A DNA stretch of 64,000 nt from Aselliscus stoliczkanus (taxonomy: Eukaryota > Chordata > Mammalia > Chiroptera > Hipposideridae), in assembly GCA_033961575.1 (NCBI GenBank), contig CM066732.1, forward strand, positions 96,215,187-96,279,186. The letters run 5' to 3'. How positions within the stretch are numbered: position 1 is the stretch's first letter; each line of letters starts with the position of its first letter. Of this stretch, positions 11,545 to 22,689 are shown one piece after another. The notes below the pieces were generated by a model. The model was not told where the DNA came from, did no database searches, and was given only the letters and a program-made list of their open reading frames with translations. Both the position numbers and the translations under genes were made by a program.

Positions 11545-12920
11545 TCTGATTGGTATTTTTCTACTTAAAAATTAATTTATATTTTCAAATAGGTGTCAAA
11601 TACCTATGGTAAAAAGTTAAAAAGGTATAGAAAGGTAGACAGTGAAAATATGTTGTCTTACCCCTAGCCCCTCAGTTACTCTCTCCAGAGGCAACCACTG
11701 TTACTGATTTATGGTGAAGTTTTTAAGAGATATTTTATCCATATACTTATTCTTCTTTTACATAAATTAATGTATATACTGTTCTGCCCCTTGTTCTTTT
11801 TTTAACAATATGTGTAAGTAAATAGCTAATGGTATAGATTCTGGATATTGTTCTAAGTGCTTTCAGTATTTATTTTACTTCATTTGATCTTCACAACAAC
11901 CCTGTGCAGTAAGTACAGTTATCGTTTCCATTTTACAATTCCATGTAATTCAAATCTAGTATGCCCTATAGAGCCTCTATATTATGAAGATTTTCCCCCA
12001 GCTGCACATATGCATCTCCACTCCTTTGTATGATGTCATAATTTATTTAGCAAATTCCCTATTGGTGGACATTTAGGTTATTTCCAATACTTTACTATTA
12101 TAAATAGTGCTGCAATTAATTTTTTTTTTTTAAAGATTTTATCGGGGAATTGGAGTTGGGGAACAGCGTTGGGGAATTAGGAACGGGGAACAGACAAGTT
12201 GCTGTCCTTTTGAGCTTCAGTCTAGTTATGAAGAACTTTGTTTCACTGGTCCATGTTGGTATTATCATTGCGCTCTTTCCGGGTGAGGCAGATTGGTTGC
12301 CAGCCTCTGTACAGCCAGCCGCTCATGGCAGCTCTTGGCAGCTCATGCTGGCTGTCGGCCACTCATGCTGGCTGCTGGCCACTCATGGTAGCTTATGGCA
12401 GCCCACTGCAGCAGGGGCTGCAGCCTACTCACACAGCAGCCCATCTCCAGGTGGAGCTGTTGTTCACCATCTTAGCTGTAGAGGCAGTGTCGCTGGCCCT
12501 AATGTGGGATCTGAACCAGGGCCCTGCTGCTCAGAGCTGGTATCCCAAGCCAGCTCTTAAACATAGTGCCATTCGGCTGGCCCTGCAATGAATTTTTGAG
12601 GCATATCATTTCATACTTGTAGGAGTATGTCTATAGGAAAATTTCTAAAAGAGAAATTGCTGAGTCAAAGAAATGTGCATTTTAATTTTGGTTGATGTTG
12701 CCAGGTTGCCTTCCATAGGTTTTTGCCTATCTGATAAGTGAGACTGGTATTTCATTGTAATTTCAGTTTGCATTTCTCTTATGAGTGAGGCATCTTATCA
12801 TATGTTTAAGAGCCATTTTTTTTTTTTTTTTTTTTGCTGTGAACTGTTTGTATATACTTTTCTACTAAATTGTTGGTCTCTTTTTATTAATATGTAAGTA
12901 CTCATTTATATTTAGGGAAG
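11545..12920 (-). repeat. Old L1 fragment split by a long SINE
   Basis: L1-type 3' sequence in reverse orientation lies on both sides of the SINE at 12,121-12,582. The left part carries GAGGCAACCACTG and the right part AGGTTGCCTTCCATAGG. A MIR-like patch lies near 11,830-11,945. Confidence 0.5.
12121..12582 (-). mobile_element. Long tRNA-derived SINE (type B)
   Basis: Reversed type-B element: poly-T, AAAGATTTTATCGGGGAATT, a central body, and a tRNA-like head ending in CGGCTGGCCC. Target duplication CTGCAATTAATTTTT / CTGCAATGAATTTTT at 12,110 and 12,583. Confidence 0.9.
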
Positions 12921-13045
12921 TATTCCTTTGTGGTATGTGTTATACATGGTGTTTTTGTTGTGGTTGTTGTTTGTGTCTATATGAGCAAGGGTATGTGTGT
13001 GGCTTCATACTTAGAAAGGACTTCCCCACGCCAAGATTATTTTTA

Positions 13046-13190
13046 CACTCTTGGTTTTTTGTTTTTTGGGTTTTTTTTTTTTTTGGTTTTTTTTTGAGGG
13101 CAGTGTCACTGGCCCTCACATGTGGGACCCGAACAGGGGCCGCTGGCTTCCCAAGCCAGCGCTTAACCACTGCGCCACTCTGCCGGCACT
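13046..13190 (-). mobile_element. Short tRNA-derived SINE (type A)
   Basis: Reversed: T-rich tail, then the GAGGGC...GGCCCTC palindrome from 13,096 and the tRNA-like head with B box and A box. Target duplication CCAAGATTATTTTTA at 13,031 and 13,191. Confidence 0.92.
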
Positions 13191-14759
13191 CCAAGATTAT
13201 TTTTAAAAACCCATACTTTCTTCTAGTGCTTCTAAAGTTTGTTTTTCAGTGTTTCATTTTGAGTCATCTAAACTGTATTTTGTAAGCTATGGATCCAAAT
13301 TTATTTTTTTACGAATGGCTATCGATTTTCCTAACACCGTGTATTCACCAATCTATATTTTCTGAATGTTTTCTTGAACAATCTATGTTCTATACATTAG
13401 TTCCTTTGTCATATACGATATTACATATATATTGGAGTTTTTCTAGACTTTTTATCCCATTTCTACGCGCCAGTACCACTACTACACTATTTTAATTACT
13501 GTATGATGTAGTTTTCCTACATCTTTCTGTTACATTCTTTGCAATGTTTCCCCAAGCTTTAAGGAACACCAGCATAGGGCACCATGTGCCTGAAGTCTAA
13601 GGAAATTCCAGGAATGCAAGTTTCTTCAGGCTTTACAGAAGAATGATCTGCCCATGATGTTACCAGGCATAGAGGGGCACAATCAGGATCAGAGCCCAGG
13701 TATCTACCTAGTTCCTCCATCTTTTCAGTGCCCCAGGGTGAGAGGGTTAAGGTGGCAGAGAGGCTGGGTCACCAGTCCACAACTAACAGATCTTTAAGTC
13801 CAGTTGATTTCACTCTCCTAGTTTCTTTTGAATGGGTTCTTCCTGCTGTCAGAGACCTCCTGTTCTGGGAGCTTCCTGACCTCTGCCAACCTAGACAAGG
13901 TCATAACCTCTCCCTATAAAGGCCCCTCCCCCAGCACCTGGGGAATTGAACTTGAGGGCTCTCATTCTCCATTTGTAATTATAATAACTATTTGTGATTG
14001 TCATCCCCTTCCCCCTTGTAAGTTGTATGAGCCCAGGTATTCATTACATTACCCCTAGGATCATAGCACACAGTGGGCATTCAATAGTCATTAAATGAAT
14101 GTGGGTGTGGGAGTACAGGGAAGAGTCTAGTAAAATTCATAACTGGAGGATTTCGTGGATGATGAAGTTATTAACCAGTGCCTTGGGAAAAACTCTAACC
14201 TCGGATTTCTAAGAATTGATTGGCGAAAAATAACTCTCCAAGTAATCCACAAAAGAAACAGTTTATTTGGGAAAGAAAAAGAAACAAGACCACCACCTCA
14301 GTTCGGAAAGCACACCTCCTACATGGCGTTCCTGCCCGCCGCCCACATAGAGGCAGAAAAAAAAAGGTTCCAAGATGGCTAATCCCTTTTATTAAGATCC
14401 CTCCCCCTGGAATTACCATAAGAATAAACAGGAAGTCAGAATTATAGAGTTAACAAGGGGCCCAGCCTCACTCATAATCTTCCCAACTCTATGGTTAAGC
14501 ATCTTAAGATGTCAGTTCACTTACCAATAGAATGTGGAAAATAACATTTATTTCACAAGTTCTTTTGAGAATTTACTAAAACTAAGTCTCTAAATGCCTA
14601 GAAGAGTGCCTGGCACCGTGGGCAAGTTCAGTAAATGTTAGGCACGCTCCTCTCCTCCCCAAATTCCTGTTTTTCCCTGGAAGAAAACAAAGAGACACAG
14701 AGACGTGAAGGAAGCTCCTGGATCAGGAAAAAGGTGGAAGGAATTTTACTTTCCCAACT

Positions 14760-15240
14760 AGATGGCTGTGACAGAACTTGGCTCCAGCGTGCCCCAAAAT
14801 GCTGAGTGGAACACGAGGTTGCCGCCTGGGACTTTCAACCGACAGCCGACCAGGGGAGGCTCCGGTAGGGGACGAGGCTGGTGTCAGGAGAGCGGTTTAA
14901 CCCGCGGGCTACGCTGTCCCACTAAGGAGCCAGGCCACACGATGAGGCCACACGCGAGGTCACATGCGGGTGCGTTCCACCCCAGCCTTGGCAGAGGCAG
15001 CCGGCAGGGAAAGGCTCAGGCCAAGCAGCAGGACACAAGCCCCTTTGTCCGCGGCGTGGAAAGGCCCCAGCTGCAGACCCGAGAGCAGAGCCACCGACCC
15101 GCGAGCACGTGGCTGGGCGGCAGGAGGGCGGCTATCCTGCCAGGGTGGGGTGAGATACCCCCAGAAGTCAACTGGGTGGATCCTCCCATCGCCTAGAGAA
15201 CCTTCCGCCGTCACCGAACGCCCACCCTGCTTTTGTTAAA
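14760..15240. other. Unassigned GC- and CpG-rich island
   Basis: A compact patch with many CpG dinucleotides inside an AT-rich repeat field. It holds an open frame on the + strand (14,762-15,196) and others on both strands, and one CACGTG at 15,106. I recognise no protein and no repeat. It could be a small promoter or enhancer, an unannotated exon, or a decayed GC-rich mobile element. Confidence 0.5.
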
Positions 15241-15674
15241 ACTAAGTTGGTCTCTTCTGGAGGTAAAATTTAATTCACCAAAGATTGATTTGGCTGAGAG
15301 AAAGAAAAGAACTGCGAGCTCCTGTTTTTACTCCCAGGGAGCTCACGCTTAGAGAAACAACAAAAGCGTCCCCAGTTTGCCCAGAAAGAGCTAAGGAGCA
15401 GTATGGACAGTAGGTGCCCAGAGGGCAGAGAGGGAGAGAGCTAGGTGGGCGGGAGCCATCTGGGCAGAGTGAGGCAGGATGACAGCCTAGCCAGGTGGCC
15501 GGAGCTGTGTGGATGCCTCATGGAAACAAGGTCTGCAAACGCTTACTGAGCAAAAATGTAAATGAAGAGTCTGAAGAAATTGCTAAAGCCAAAGACCATA
15601 ATCCAGCTCCACAAACAATTTTTCAATATTTTTTGCAGGCTGTTAGCAGTAGTCTTTTATTAGAATGAAATATT

Positions 15675-15786
15675 GGGCCGGCTGAGTGGCGAGGTGGCTA
15701 AGCACTGGCTTCGGAAGCCAGCGGCCCTGGTTCGGGTCCCACATGTGAGGGCCAGTGACACTGCCTTCAAAAAAAAAAAAATACAC
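15675..15786 (+). mobile_element. Short SINE (type A) with perfect target duplication
   Basis: GGGCCGGCTGAGTGGC head, B box GGTTCGGGTCCC, palindrome and poly-A. It is flanked by the 16-bp duplication ATTAGAATGAAATATT (15,659-15,674 and 15,787-15,802), a textbook L1-mediated insertion and probably young. Confidence 0.95.
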
Positions 15787-15926
15787 ATTAGAATGAAATA
15801 TTGTGTTATGTATAACTTCAATAGGTAAAATGGATGAAAATAATAAATGAGGCCCTCAAAACATTTAAATCTTAATTGTTAGGAAATACTTTTATTGACC
15901 TAAGAACCATCCAAAGCTGTAGGGAA

Positions 15927-16333
15927 TTTTTTTTTTTTTAAAGATTTTATTGGGGAATTGGGGGAGGGAAACAGACAAGTTGCTGTCCTTTTGTTCTTCA
16001 GTCTGGTTGTGGAGGACATCACTTCACTGGCCCATGTTGGTATCATCATTGCACTCTTCTCGGGTGAGGCAGATCTGTCACCGGCCTCTGGACAGCCGCT
16101 CACAGTGGCTCTTGGCAGCTCACGCTGGCTGCCGGCCACTCACTGTAGCCTATGGCAGCCCACTGCAGCAGGGGCTGCAGCCTACACCATCACAGGGGCT
16201 CTCACAGCCCAGCTCCAGGTGGAGCTGTTGTTAGCTGTAGAGGGCAGTGTCACTGGCCCTCATGTGGGATCCGAACCGGGGCCACTGGCATCCCAAAACC
16301 AGCGCTTAACCAATGCGCCACTCGGCCGGCCCT
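15927..16333 (-). mobile_element. Long SINE (type B)
   Basis: AAAGATTTTATTGGGGAATT tail, a body with repeated GCTCACGCTGGCTGCCGG-like blocks, the palindrome at about 16,238-16,263, and head ending CTCGGCCGGCCC. Confidence 0.9.
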
Positions 16334-16715
16334 CGGTCCAATTATTGAAAATTACATATGAGGGGGAAAAAAAGGGGCGAGAATCATCTGTTACTTGCTT
16401 AAGCTTCCATTATAAAATGCAGCATGTATTTCTACCTGTACTATCTCAAATTATCCACTAGCTTGGGGTGAGGAAAGGGCTAAATCTCATAGAAGAAGTT
16501 GAGCTTTGCAATGCACCAGTAGTGTCTTCCAGAAATATGTTGAATATTATTGGAACTGTTCAACCTTCCAATTCTGCTATTATTTCTTTTAAGGAGATTG
16601 TAGGTCCTTTTTTGATAGGAAACTGTTTAACAGTATAATCATGGTTCTTAATGCTCTGTTCAAGCATATACTACATACCAGGTACTCTTCCTGTATCTTT
16701 GTAAACTTTATTATT

Positions 16716-16812
16716 ATTATTTTTTGTTTTTGTTTTTGAGGACAGTGTCACTGGCCCTCGTATGTGGGACTGAACCGGGGCCGCTGGCTTCCTAAGCCAG
16801 CGCTTAACCACC
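16716..16812 (-). mobile_element. Short SINE (type A), 5'-truncated
   Basis: It has the tail, palindrome and most of the head, but stops at TTAACCACC before the outer GGCCGGCCC. It is flanked by the duplication GTAAACTTTATTATT (16,701 and 16,813), so the truncation happened at insertion. Confidence 0.9.
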
Positions 16813-17006
16813 GTAAACTTTATTATTTTTAATCCTCAAACTTTAAAATATTTGTTTTAACATGTTTAATAAACACAACCATTTGCTTTGTGTTTTTTTA
16901 GAGAGTTTTACAAATATTAGCAGATTTAATCTACTTAACAATGGTGGGAGTGTGGACTGTTATCCCACTTTTTTCCAACCAGGTACAGAAATGTTAAGTA
17001 ACTTTT

Positions 17007-17129
17007 TTTTTTGTTTGTTTGTGTGTTTTTTTTTTGAGGGCAGTGTCACTGGCCCCCACATGCGGGATCTGAACCGGGGCCGCCGGCGTCCCAAGCCAGC
17101 TCCCAACCACCGCGCCACTCAGCCGGCCC
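17007..17129 (-). mobile_element. Short SINE (type A)
   Basis: Complete reversed element flanked by TTAAGTAACTTTT at 16,994 and 17,130. It lies in a MIR-like stretch. Confidence 0.92.
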
Positions 17130-17389
17130 TTAAGTAACTTTTTGTATGTCACCTGCTCATAAGTGGCAAAGCCCTCTGGTTTTGGAGTCCATACTCTTAA
17201 CCACAAATCTATGCTGTGAGAATTACTACCCCATGCTATCTATAAAGCAAATGAGGGCCAAAATAATTCCTCAATATTTTTAAAATTAGAAAATATTTCT
17301 AATGCTCAGAAAAGTTTTGAAACAAATAGCAAGGTGTGTCCATTGCCCAGCTTTAAAAAAAAAAAATTTTTTTTTTTTCTTCTATATTT

Positions 17390-18880
17390 GACTGTTGGAC
17401 TTTGATATTTTTCTGTGGTTGATTTCTCAGAACAGTAGTCTATGAGTTTTTGCAATATTTTTAACAGTTTCTCTATGGCCTTTATACTTGAAGATCAGTT
17501 TGCCTGGATACAAAATCTGTGGTTCACATTTTCTTTTTTTGAGTGTCTATGTTACTCCATTGCTTTCTAGATAAAGTGTTAACTAACAAAAAATATGTAA
17601 CTTTTTCCCATGGTGTTTTTTACCTGGATGCCAATAATTATTTCTTGCTCCTTCAAGTCCAATCGTTTCAAGAGACCATATCTCTATATTGCCAATTCTG
17701 GATCAATTTTCCCAGATACATGGCATGTCCTTTCTATATATAGTTTCAGCTTCCTCTTTAGTTGTAGTTGCATAGAGATTTAAAAAAAATGTGGCCTCAT
17801 ATGTTCTGAGGTTTGCCTCTTCTGATTCCCTCTCTTACTTTTGTTTGGACTTTCTTCCCATTTGCCCCTGTCCCCAAGATTTCATTCCTGGCAGTTTCTC
17901 CTTGTTGCAGGGCTTTGTCTTGGAAGGAGCTTTGTTTGTAGTTCTGAGAGTTTATAGGGCCCAGTCTGCCGCATCACCATGAGACCTTATTGCGTCTTCT
18001 GGTGCTTTTACATCCTTTGGTGAGCTGGACCCTGAGGATCCCCTCCTGACTTCCATTGGGAGTTGGTGATTGGGGGTTCTCTGACTTTCAGGGTTGTCAA
18101 AAAGCCAAGCTCTTTACCTTTGCCTCCCTCTACACAGATTCTGGTCCCACACAAGTTGTGTAGCTGACAGGGTTTATTCTTGCCTGCTTGAATTTGTGGA
18201 TTGGAGGAATGCCTTGCCACCCAGGTGTGTGGAGATGTCATCCATCTATGGTCTTTGGTTTGCTATCCCAGTTGCACTTTGTTGCTGGCTGTCGAAGTCT
18301 TCTACTCTTCACTAATTTTGCCATATATTATTTTCATTGTTATGTAATCCTAAATCTTTTACTATTTACACAAAATTTCCTTTATAACCCAAGTAAGCTA
18401 CATGCCTGGCAGTTAGCAGCTATGTTTGTCAGTCTCTTTTCCCTTGTGGGGAAAATGCCCCAAGTCCTGGCTTCAAGCCCTGAGCTTAATTCTAGACTGG
18501 AGTACTTTTGTTCCCTGAGTGCCTGGCTGCCTCCCCTGCATCTCTAGTAGAATCCTTGAAGCCTTGAGGTTTTCATCTTGCTCATGACTTTGTGTTTCTT
18601 TTTAGTTCAGGGTCACAGAGATGATAATCTTGTTTTTGAGCTCAGAACTATCATTTTGGTGTTTTCTTTTTATATTTTATCTATCCTTGCTATATATTTA
18701 GAGCAGAGGGAGTGCCTAAATGAACTCAGAGCCATCTTGCCTCAAAGTATCTCAAAACACAGTTTTGAATGTACAATGCACAATGAACTGACAAGGTACT
18801 GTGTGAATACAAAAATGAGTAAGAAAGGGCTCCCGTTTTCAGAGAGATTAGAATCTAATGAAAGAAGGTAACCTGTAACA
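17390..18880. repeat. Probable old repeat of uncertain family
   Basis: The opening part (TTTGCCTGGATACAAAATCT and following) resembles sequence often found in decayed L1-type elements. I cannot name a subfamily, and part of it takes part in the inverted duplication described separately. Confidence 0.3.
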
Positions 18881-19145
18881 TACCACAATCATGACATCTC
18901 CACACACCTGGGTGGCAAAGCATTTCTCTGTTTTTTTTTTTTTTTTTTTTTTTAGCTGAGCCATCCTGCCACCTGTTGGTAGCTCAGTGGCAGCTCAGCT
19001 CAGGCTGGGTGTCGAACTGCTGTTGCTCAGAGCTCAGCTCGCACTCTTGAGCGAGCTCTTAACCAACTGAGCCACTCGGCAGGCCCTGCAAAGCATTACT
19101 CTGAATCCACAAATTCAAGCAGGCAAAAATAAACCCTGTCAGCTA
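18161..19145. repeat. Inverted duplication, arms about 80 bp, one arm carrying a SINE
   Basis: Positions 18,161-18,240 recur in reverse complement at 18,892-18,930 plus 19,104-19,145. I count about four mismatches and one small indel over roughly 80 bases. Arm 2 is interrupted by a type-C SINE and its target duplication; arm 1 shows the empty site. A further short match (GAGACCTTATT at 17,982 against AATAAGGTCTC at 19,148) lies beyond a gap of about 170 bases in arm 1. Confidence 0.85.
18931..19087 (-). mobile_element. tRNA-derived SINE (type C)
   Basis: Poly-T, then AGCTGAGCCATCCTGCC, a Ser/Lys-tRNA-like head ending AACTGAGCCACTCGGC. Target duplication GCAAAGCATTTCTCTG / GCAAAGCATTACTCTG at 18,915 and 19,088. 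Confidence 0.9.
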
Positions 19146-19394
19146 TAATAAGGTCTCAAGACAGACTGAAAACTAATTAGTAGAGCTATGTGAGCCCATA
19201 AAAAGAAGCAAGGACTTGTGAGCGAGGGATAAGGAAGGCTTCTCAGTTGTAGTGGCTTTGAAGTGGATCCTTTAGAGGTATCATAGTGGGAGTGTGCCTG
19301 GTGGTTTGGGAACACCATCCTTGGAATTGGAGCACAGGCTGCCCTGTTGGAGCATGGAGCACATACTGAAGCAAGAGGCCGTGGAATTCACAAT

Positions 19395-19560
19395 GACTTA
19401 GCTCCATTCCCAGCTCTGCCACTGACGACAGGTGGACAGTCCACTTCATCTCCCTGAACCTTAGTTTCATCTATAGAAAAGGAATCGAGTATCCCCTGCC
19501 TCAGAGGGTTATTGTGAAGACAATTGATGGTAATGTATACAAAGTCATAGTAAACTCTTA
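19395..19560. repeat. MIR fossil beside the mariner insertion
   Basis: CTTAGTTTCATCTATAG and CAGAGGGTTATTGTGAAG are MIR-like. The mariner-type element starts about 20 bases later. Confidence 0.65.
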
Positions 19561-19716
19561 ATAAGGGGTAGCCATAACTACAGAGGGTGTCAAAAAATGT
19601 ATACACATTTTAAGAAAGGAAAAAAACTGTATTAAAATTGTAATACTCAATATATACCAATAACAAAAGATGAATACAAGTCACATTTGACTTCTGCAAT
19701 CAAAAGAGGTGCTCGA

Positions 19717-19821
19717 GGGCCTGCCGAGTGGTGCGATGGTTAAGCCGCTGGCTTGGGAAGCCAGCAATCCCGGTTCGGGTCCCACATATGAGGGCCAGTG
19801 ACAATGCCCTCAAAAAAAAAA
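19717..19821 (+). mobile_element. Short SINE (type A) nested in mariner element
   Basis: Flanked by AAAAGAGGTGCTCGA at 19,702-19,716 and 19,822-19,836. It truncates the transposase frame and is therefore younger than the transposon. Confidence 0.93.
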
Positions 19822-19839
19822 AAAAGAGGTGCTCGAAGT

Positions 19840-20131
19840 GGTTACCCTCAGCGTCCAGACACTTCTGATTACAGTGAACTACTGCTTGAGCAACGTTGAC
19901 CAAAGTGTCCATTTGTATCGCTGCGCATGCCATTTCAATTTCTTCCTGAAGTATCACCAGCGTTGCTGGTTTTCTATGGTACACCACATCCTTTAAGGTC
20001 CCCCATAGGTAGAAGTCAAGGGGTGTTAAGCCTGGAGAACACGGGGGAAACTCAACCGCACCTCTTTGTCTTATCCATTTTTCTGGCAAATTCTCATCAA
20101 GGTAAGCTCTCACATCTCGGTGGAAGTGCAA
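19840..20131 (-). pseudogene. Mariner-type transposase C-terminal remnant
   Basis: About 97 residues remain, from MHFHRDVRAYLDENLP to CLDAEGNHFEHL. The DNA-binding N-terminus and the first two catalytic aspartates are not recognisable. It is a fossil of a TA-targeting cut-and-paste transposase and probably inactive. Confidence 0.8.
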
Positions 20132-20454
20132 ATAACAACTGTGCTCCTGCCATTTTCTTTAACTGTCCTGCCTGTCGCTTGGTGATGCTAACATTCAATT
20201 GATTAACACCATCTTTTGAGCGAAAGTCATACTTACACATTGCTACCGTAATTCAATTCAACTTTGAAAAGTAATACATAGATAACATCTATTAAAATGT
20301 GTATACATTTTTTTGGCACCCCCGGTATTATTAGGATTGTGGAGGGCCTTGAATGTCAAGGTATTAACTTTTTTAAAGCTTAGTTGAAGGATAATTTACA
20401 TATGATAAAAAACTCAGCACTTTTGACTGCCACTCACTGGTCCTACTTCTGTTC

Positions 20455-20975
20455 TCTCAGGCAGCCTCTAGAATATCACCCAGAATAATATAGCCTTTAT
20501 GGTAGGCAGAGCAATGTCTCCTCAAAAATGTCCACCTCTTCTTAATTCCAGGAACCTGTAAGGTTTCTTGGCAAAGGGGAATTAATGTTGCTGATGGAAT
20601 TAAGGTTGCTAATCAAATGATCTGGAGATGAGGATATTGCCCTGGGTTATCTGCTGGACCCACTGTAATCCAGAGGCTTTATGAGTGGAATAAAGAGGCA
20701 GAAGAAGGAAAATCAGAGATGGTGTCAGAAGGACTCCCTTACATTGCTAGATGTGGCTTTGAAGGTGGAGGGAGTCATGAGGCAAGAAATATGGGGGAAA
20801 ACAACAGGAATTAGATGCCCCCTGGAGCTTCCAGAAAAACAGTCCTGCCAATATTGATTTTAGCTCAGTGAAACCCACTTTGGACTTCTGACATCTAGTA
20901 CTGAATGATAATAAAAGTGTGTTGTTTAAATCTGGTAATTTGTTACAACAGAAATAGAGAAACTAATACAGTCTT
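20455..20975 (+). repeat. MLT1-type MaLR LTR (solo)
   Basis: Starts near CAGGCAGCCTCTAGAATATC and ends with the MLT1-like GGTAATTTGTTACAACAG and GAGAAACTAATACAG. An old solo LTR of a non-autonomous endogenous retroviral family; no internal or coding sequence is present. Confidence 0.7.
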
Positions 20976-21154
20976 GAATAAATGCTTGTTGACTAACAAT
21001 TAAGGAATCAAGGAATCAAGGACAAACCTACTATTATACCCTTGTCATACAATAATCCTTTTAATTTTGGAGGAGAGATTTAGTTTGGGTCATGCTATCT
21101 CTTTATAAGTTACTCACATCTTAAATAATATGGAATTCCTGGGGTGGTGTTATG

Positions 21155-21535
21155 GTAATTTTGAGGTTGATTCAAGAATGCTGCAAACTGAGTGAATCTC
21201 CCCAAAATTCATTTGTTGAAACCTAATCCCCAGTGTGATGGTATTTGGAGGTGGAGGCTTTGGGAAGAGATTTGGTCATGAGGATTGAACACTAATGAAT
21301 GGGATTAGTGCCCTTACAAAAGAGACTTCAGAGAACGCCCTCGATTTTTCACCATGTGAGGACACAGCAAGAAGACAGCAGTCTACGAACCAGGAAGTGA
21401 GTCCTCAGCAGGCACCAAATCTGCTGGCTCCATGATCTTTGACTCTGTCTCCAGAACTGTGAGAAATAAATTTCTGTTGTTGATAAACCACTCAGTTTAA
21501 GATATTCTGTTATAACAGCCTGAATGGATTAAGAC
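21155..21535 (+). repeat. MST-type MaLR LTR (solo)
   Basis: CCTAATCCCCAGTGTGATGG, CACCATGTGAGGACACAGC, AACTGTGAGAAATAAATTTC and CCTGAATGGATTAAGACA are diagnostic of MST/MLT1-class LTRs. No coding region. Confidence 0.85.
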
Positions 21536-22282
21536 AAAGAATTTGGGATATTTCCAGATGGCATGCACCATTGATATGGTAATGATTTAAATTATATTCC
21601 CTTTGCTATCACTCTAGGTGGGCCATCAGAAGGCACACTAACCCCCATAAAGCAGCAGCCCTTCTTTCTTCTCCTCTGTGGGTGACTTCTTGAGCAGGGT
21701 ATCTCAAAGAGGCAAGGGAGGAACTATCAGAGTGAGGTGGGTAATCTTACAAACTATAAACGCCCACTACCCCTTTCTTCCTTACCTACCCAGGGAATCT
21801 GCTATGCCTTTTCTCCACCCTCCACCCCCTTGAGAATCATTGTATTAAAGCAAGTGCTATATGAGCAGAAGGGGGAAGTATACACATAGGGATACATAAA
21901 GGGAGCTCTGAATTGAAAGAGATCTCATTTTTATGTAGAGCTTGTTCTCTTGTTTTATGACTATATCCAAGCCGTTGACCTTTTTCTGTGGACAGGGCCT
22001 TCCCAGAGCATGCAAAAGTCCCAGAAAGACTGAGCCCAGCTGTGAGTTTCTTCCCATCCTTTCTGTGTCACCTGCAGTCCTGGGATGACCATGTTCCATA
22101 GCTAGTTTTCCTCCTGGATGCTAGAGAACCCTCCTGTCCTGTTTGGGACCCAGCCATCCCTATTTTGCTTTGGGCAAGGTTCTGTGTCCCAGAGTTAGGG
22201 GGCTGTGTCTTATCTGGGTCTTCAGTAAATGAATTCCCTTGGCTTCAGGCTGCTGCTCCTGCAGAAGTCAAAATCCTCTTTT

Positions 22283-22680
22283 GGGGCCAGCCAAGTGGCG
22301 CGTTGGTTAAGAGTTGGCTTGGGACTCCAGCTCTGAGCAGCAGGGCCCAGGTTCGGATTCCACATTAGGGCCAGTGACGCTGGTGAACAATCGCTTGACA
22401 TGGAGCTGGGCTGCCGTGAGTTGCTGGCAACAGCAGAGGCTGCAGCCCCTGCTGCATTGGGCTACCAAGAGCCACTGTGAGTGGCCGTCCGTCCAGTGGC
22501 TGGCGAGCTACTGCTTCACTTGGGAAGAGAGCAATGACGATACCAACATGGGCCAGTGAAGCGACGTCCTCCACAACTAGACTGAAGAGCAAAAGGACAG
22601 CAACTTGTCTGTTCCCCTTCCCCGATTCCCCAACACTGCTCCCCTCACCCAATTCCCCAATAAAATCTTTAAAAAAAAAA
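22283..22680 (+). mobile_element. Long SINE (type B), forward copy
   Basis: tRNA-like head GGGGCCAGCCAAGTGGCGCG, body, then CCCAATTCCCCAATAAAATC and poly-A. Target duplication AAATCCTCTTTT / AAATCCCCTTTT at 22,271 and 22,681. It fixes the orientation of the family: head at 5', AATAAAATCTTT plus A-tail at 3'. Confidence 0.93.
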
Positions 22681-22689
22681 AAATCCCCT

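Larger units (their letters stand above)
19581..20325 (-). mobile_element. Tc1/mariner-type transposon with decayed transposase
   Basis: Inverted terminal repeats begin CAGAGGGTGTCAAAAAATGT on the left and CCGGGGGTGCCAAAAAAATG on the right (read inward), with TA on both sides at 19,579-19,580 and 20,326-20,327. The minus-strand frame at about 19,840-20,131 reads like the C-terminal third of a mariner-type transposase, including RQRGAVEFPPCSPGLTPLDF and YLWGTLKDVVYH. The family normally has SPDL here; this copy has SPGL, so the third catalytic acidic residue appears lost. Without the inserted SINE it is about 625 bp, so it is internally deleted. Confidence 0.88.

Noticed and set aside
12150..12591. 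Open frames such as 12,150-12,560, 15,958-16,461, 48,720-49,046, 58,678-59,067 and 61,808-62,131 with similar proteins
   Set aside because: They recur because they are translations of type-B SINEs, not a gene family.
14762..15196. A 144-codon gene in the CpG-rich patch
   Set aside because: Overlapping frames on both strands, no recognised domain and no splice or poly-A context; GC-rich DNA yields long frames by chance.
18161..19145. A new DNA transposon with 80-base terminal inverted repeats flanked by TA
   Set aside because: The arms do begin and end at TA, but matching resumes beyond the boundary (17,982 versus 19,148), so the arm edge is not a true element end.
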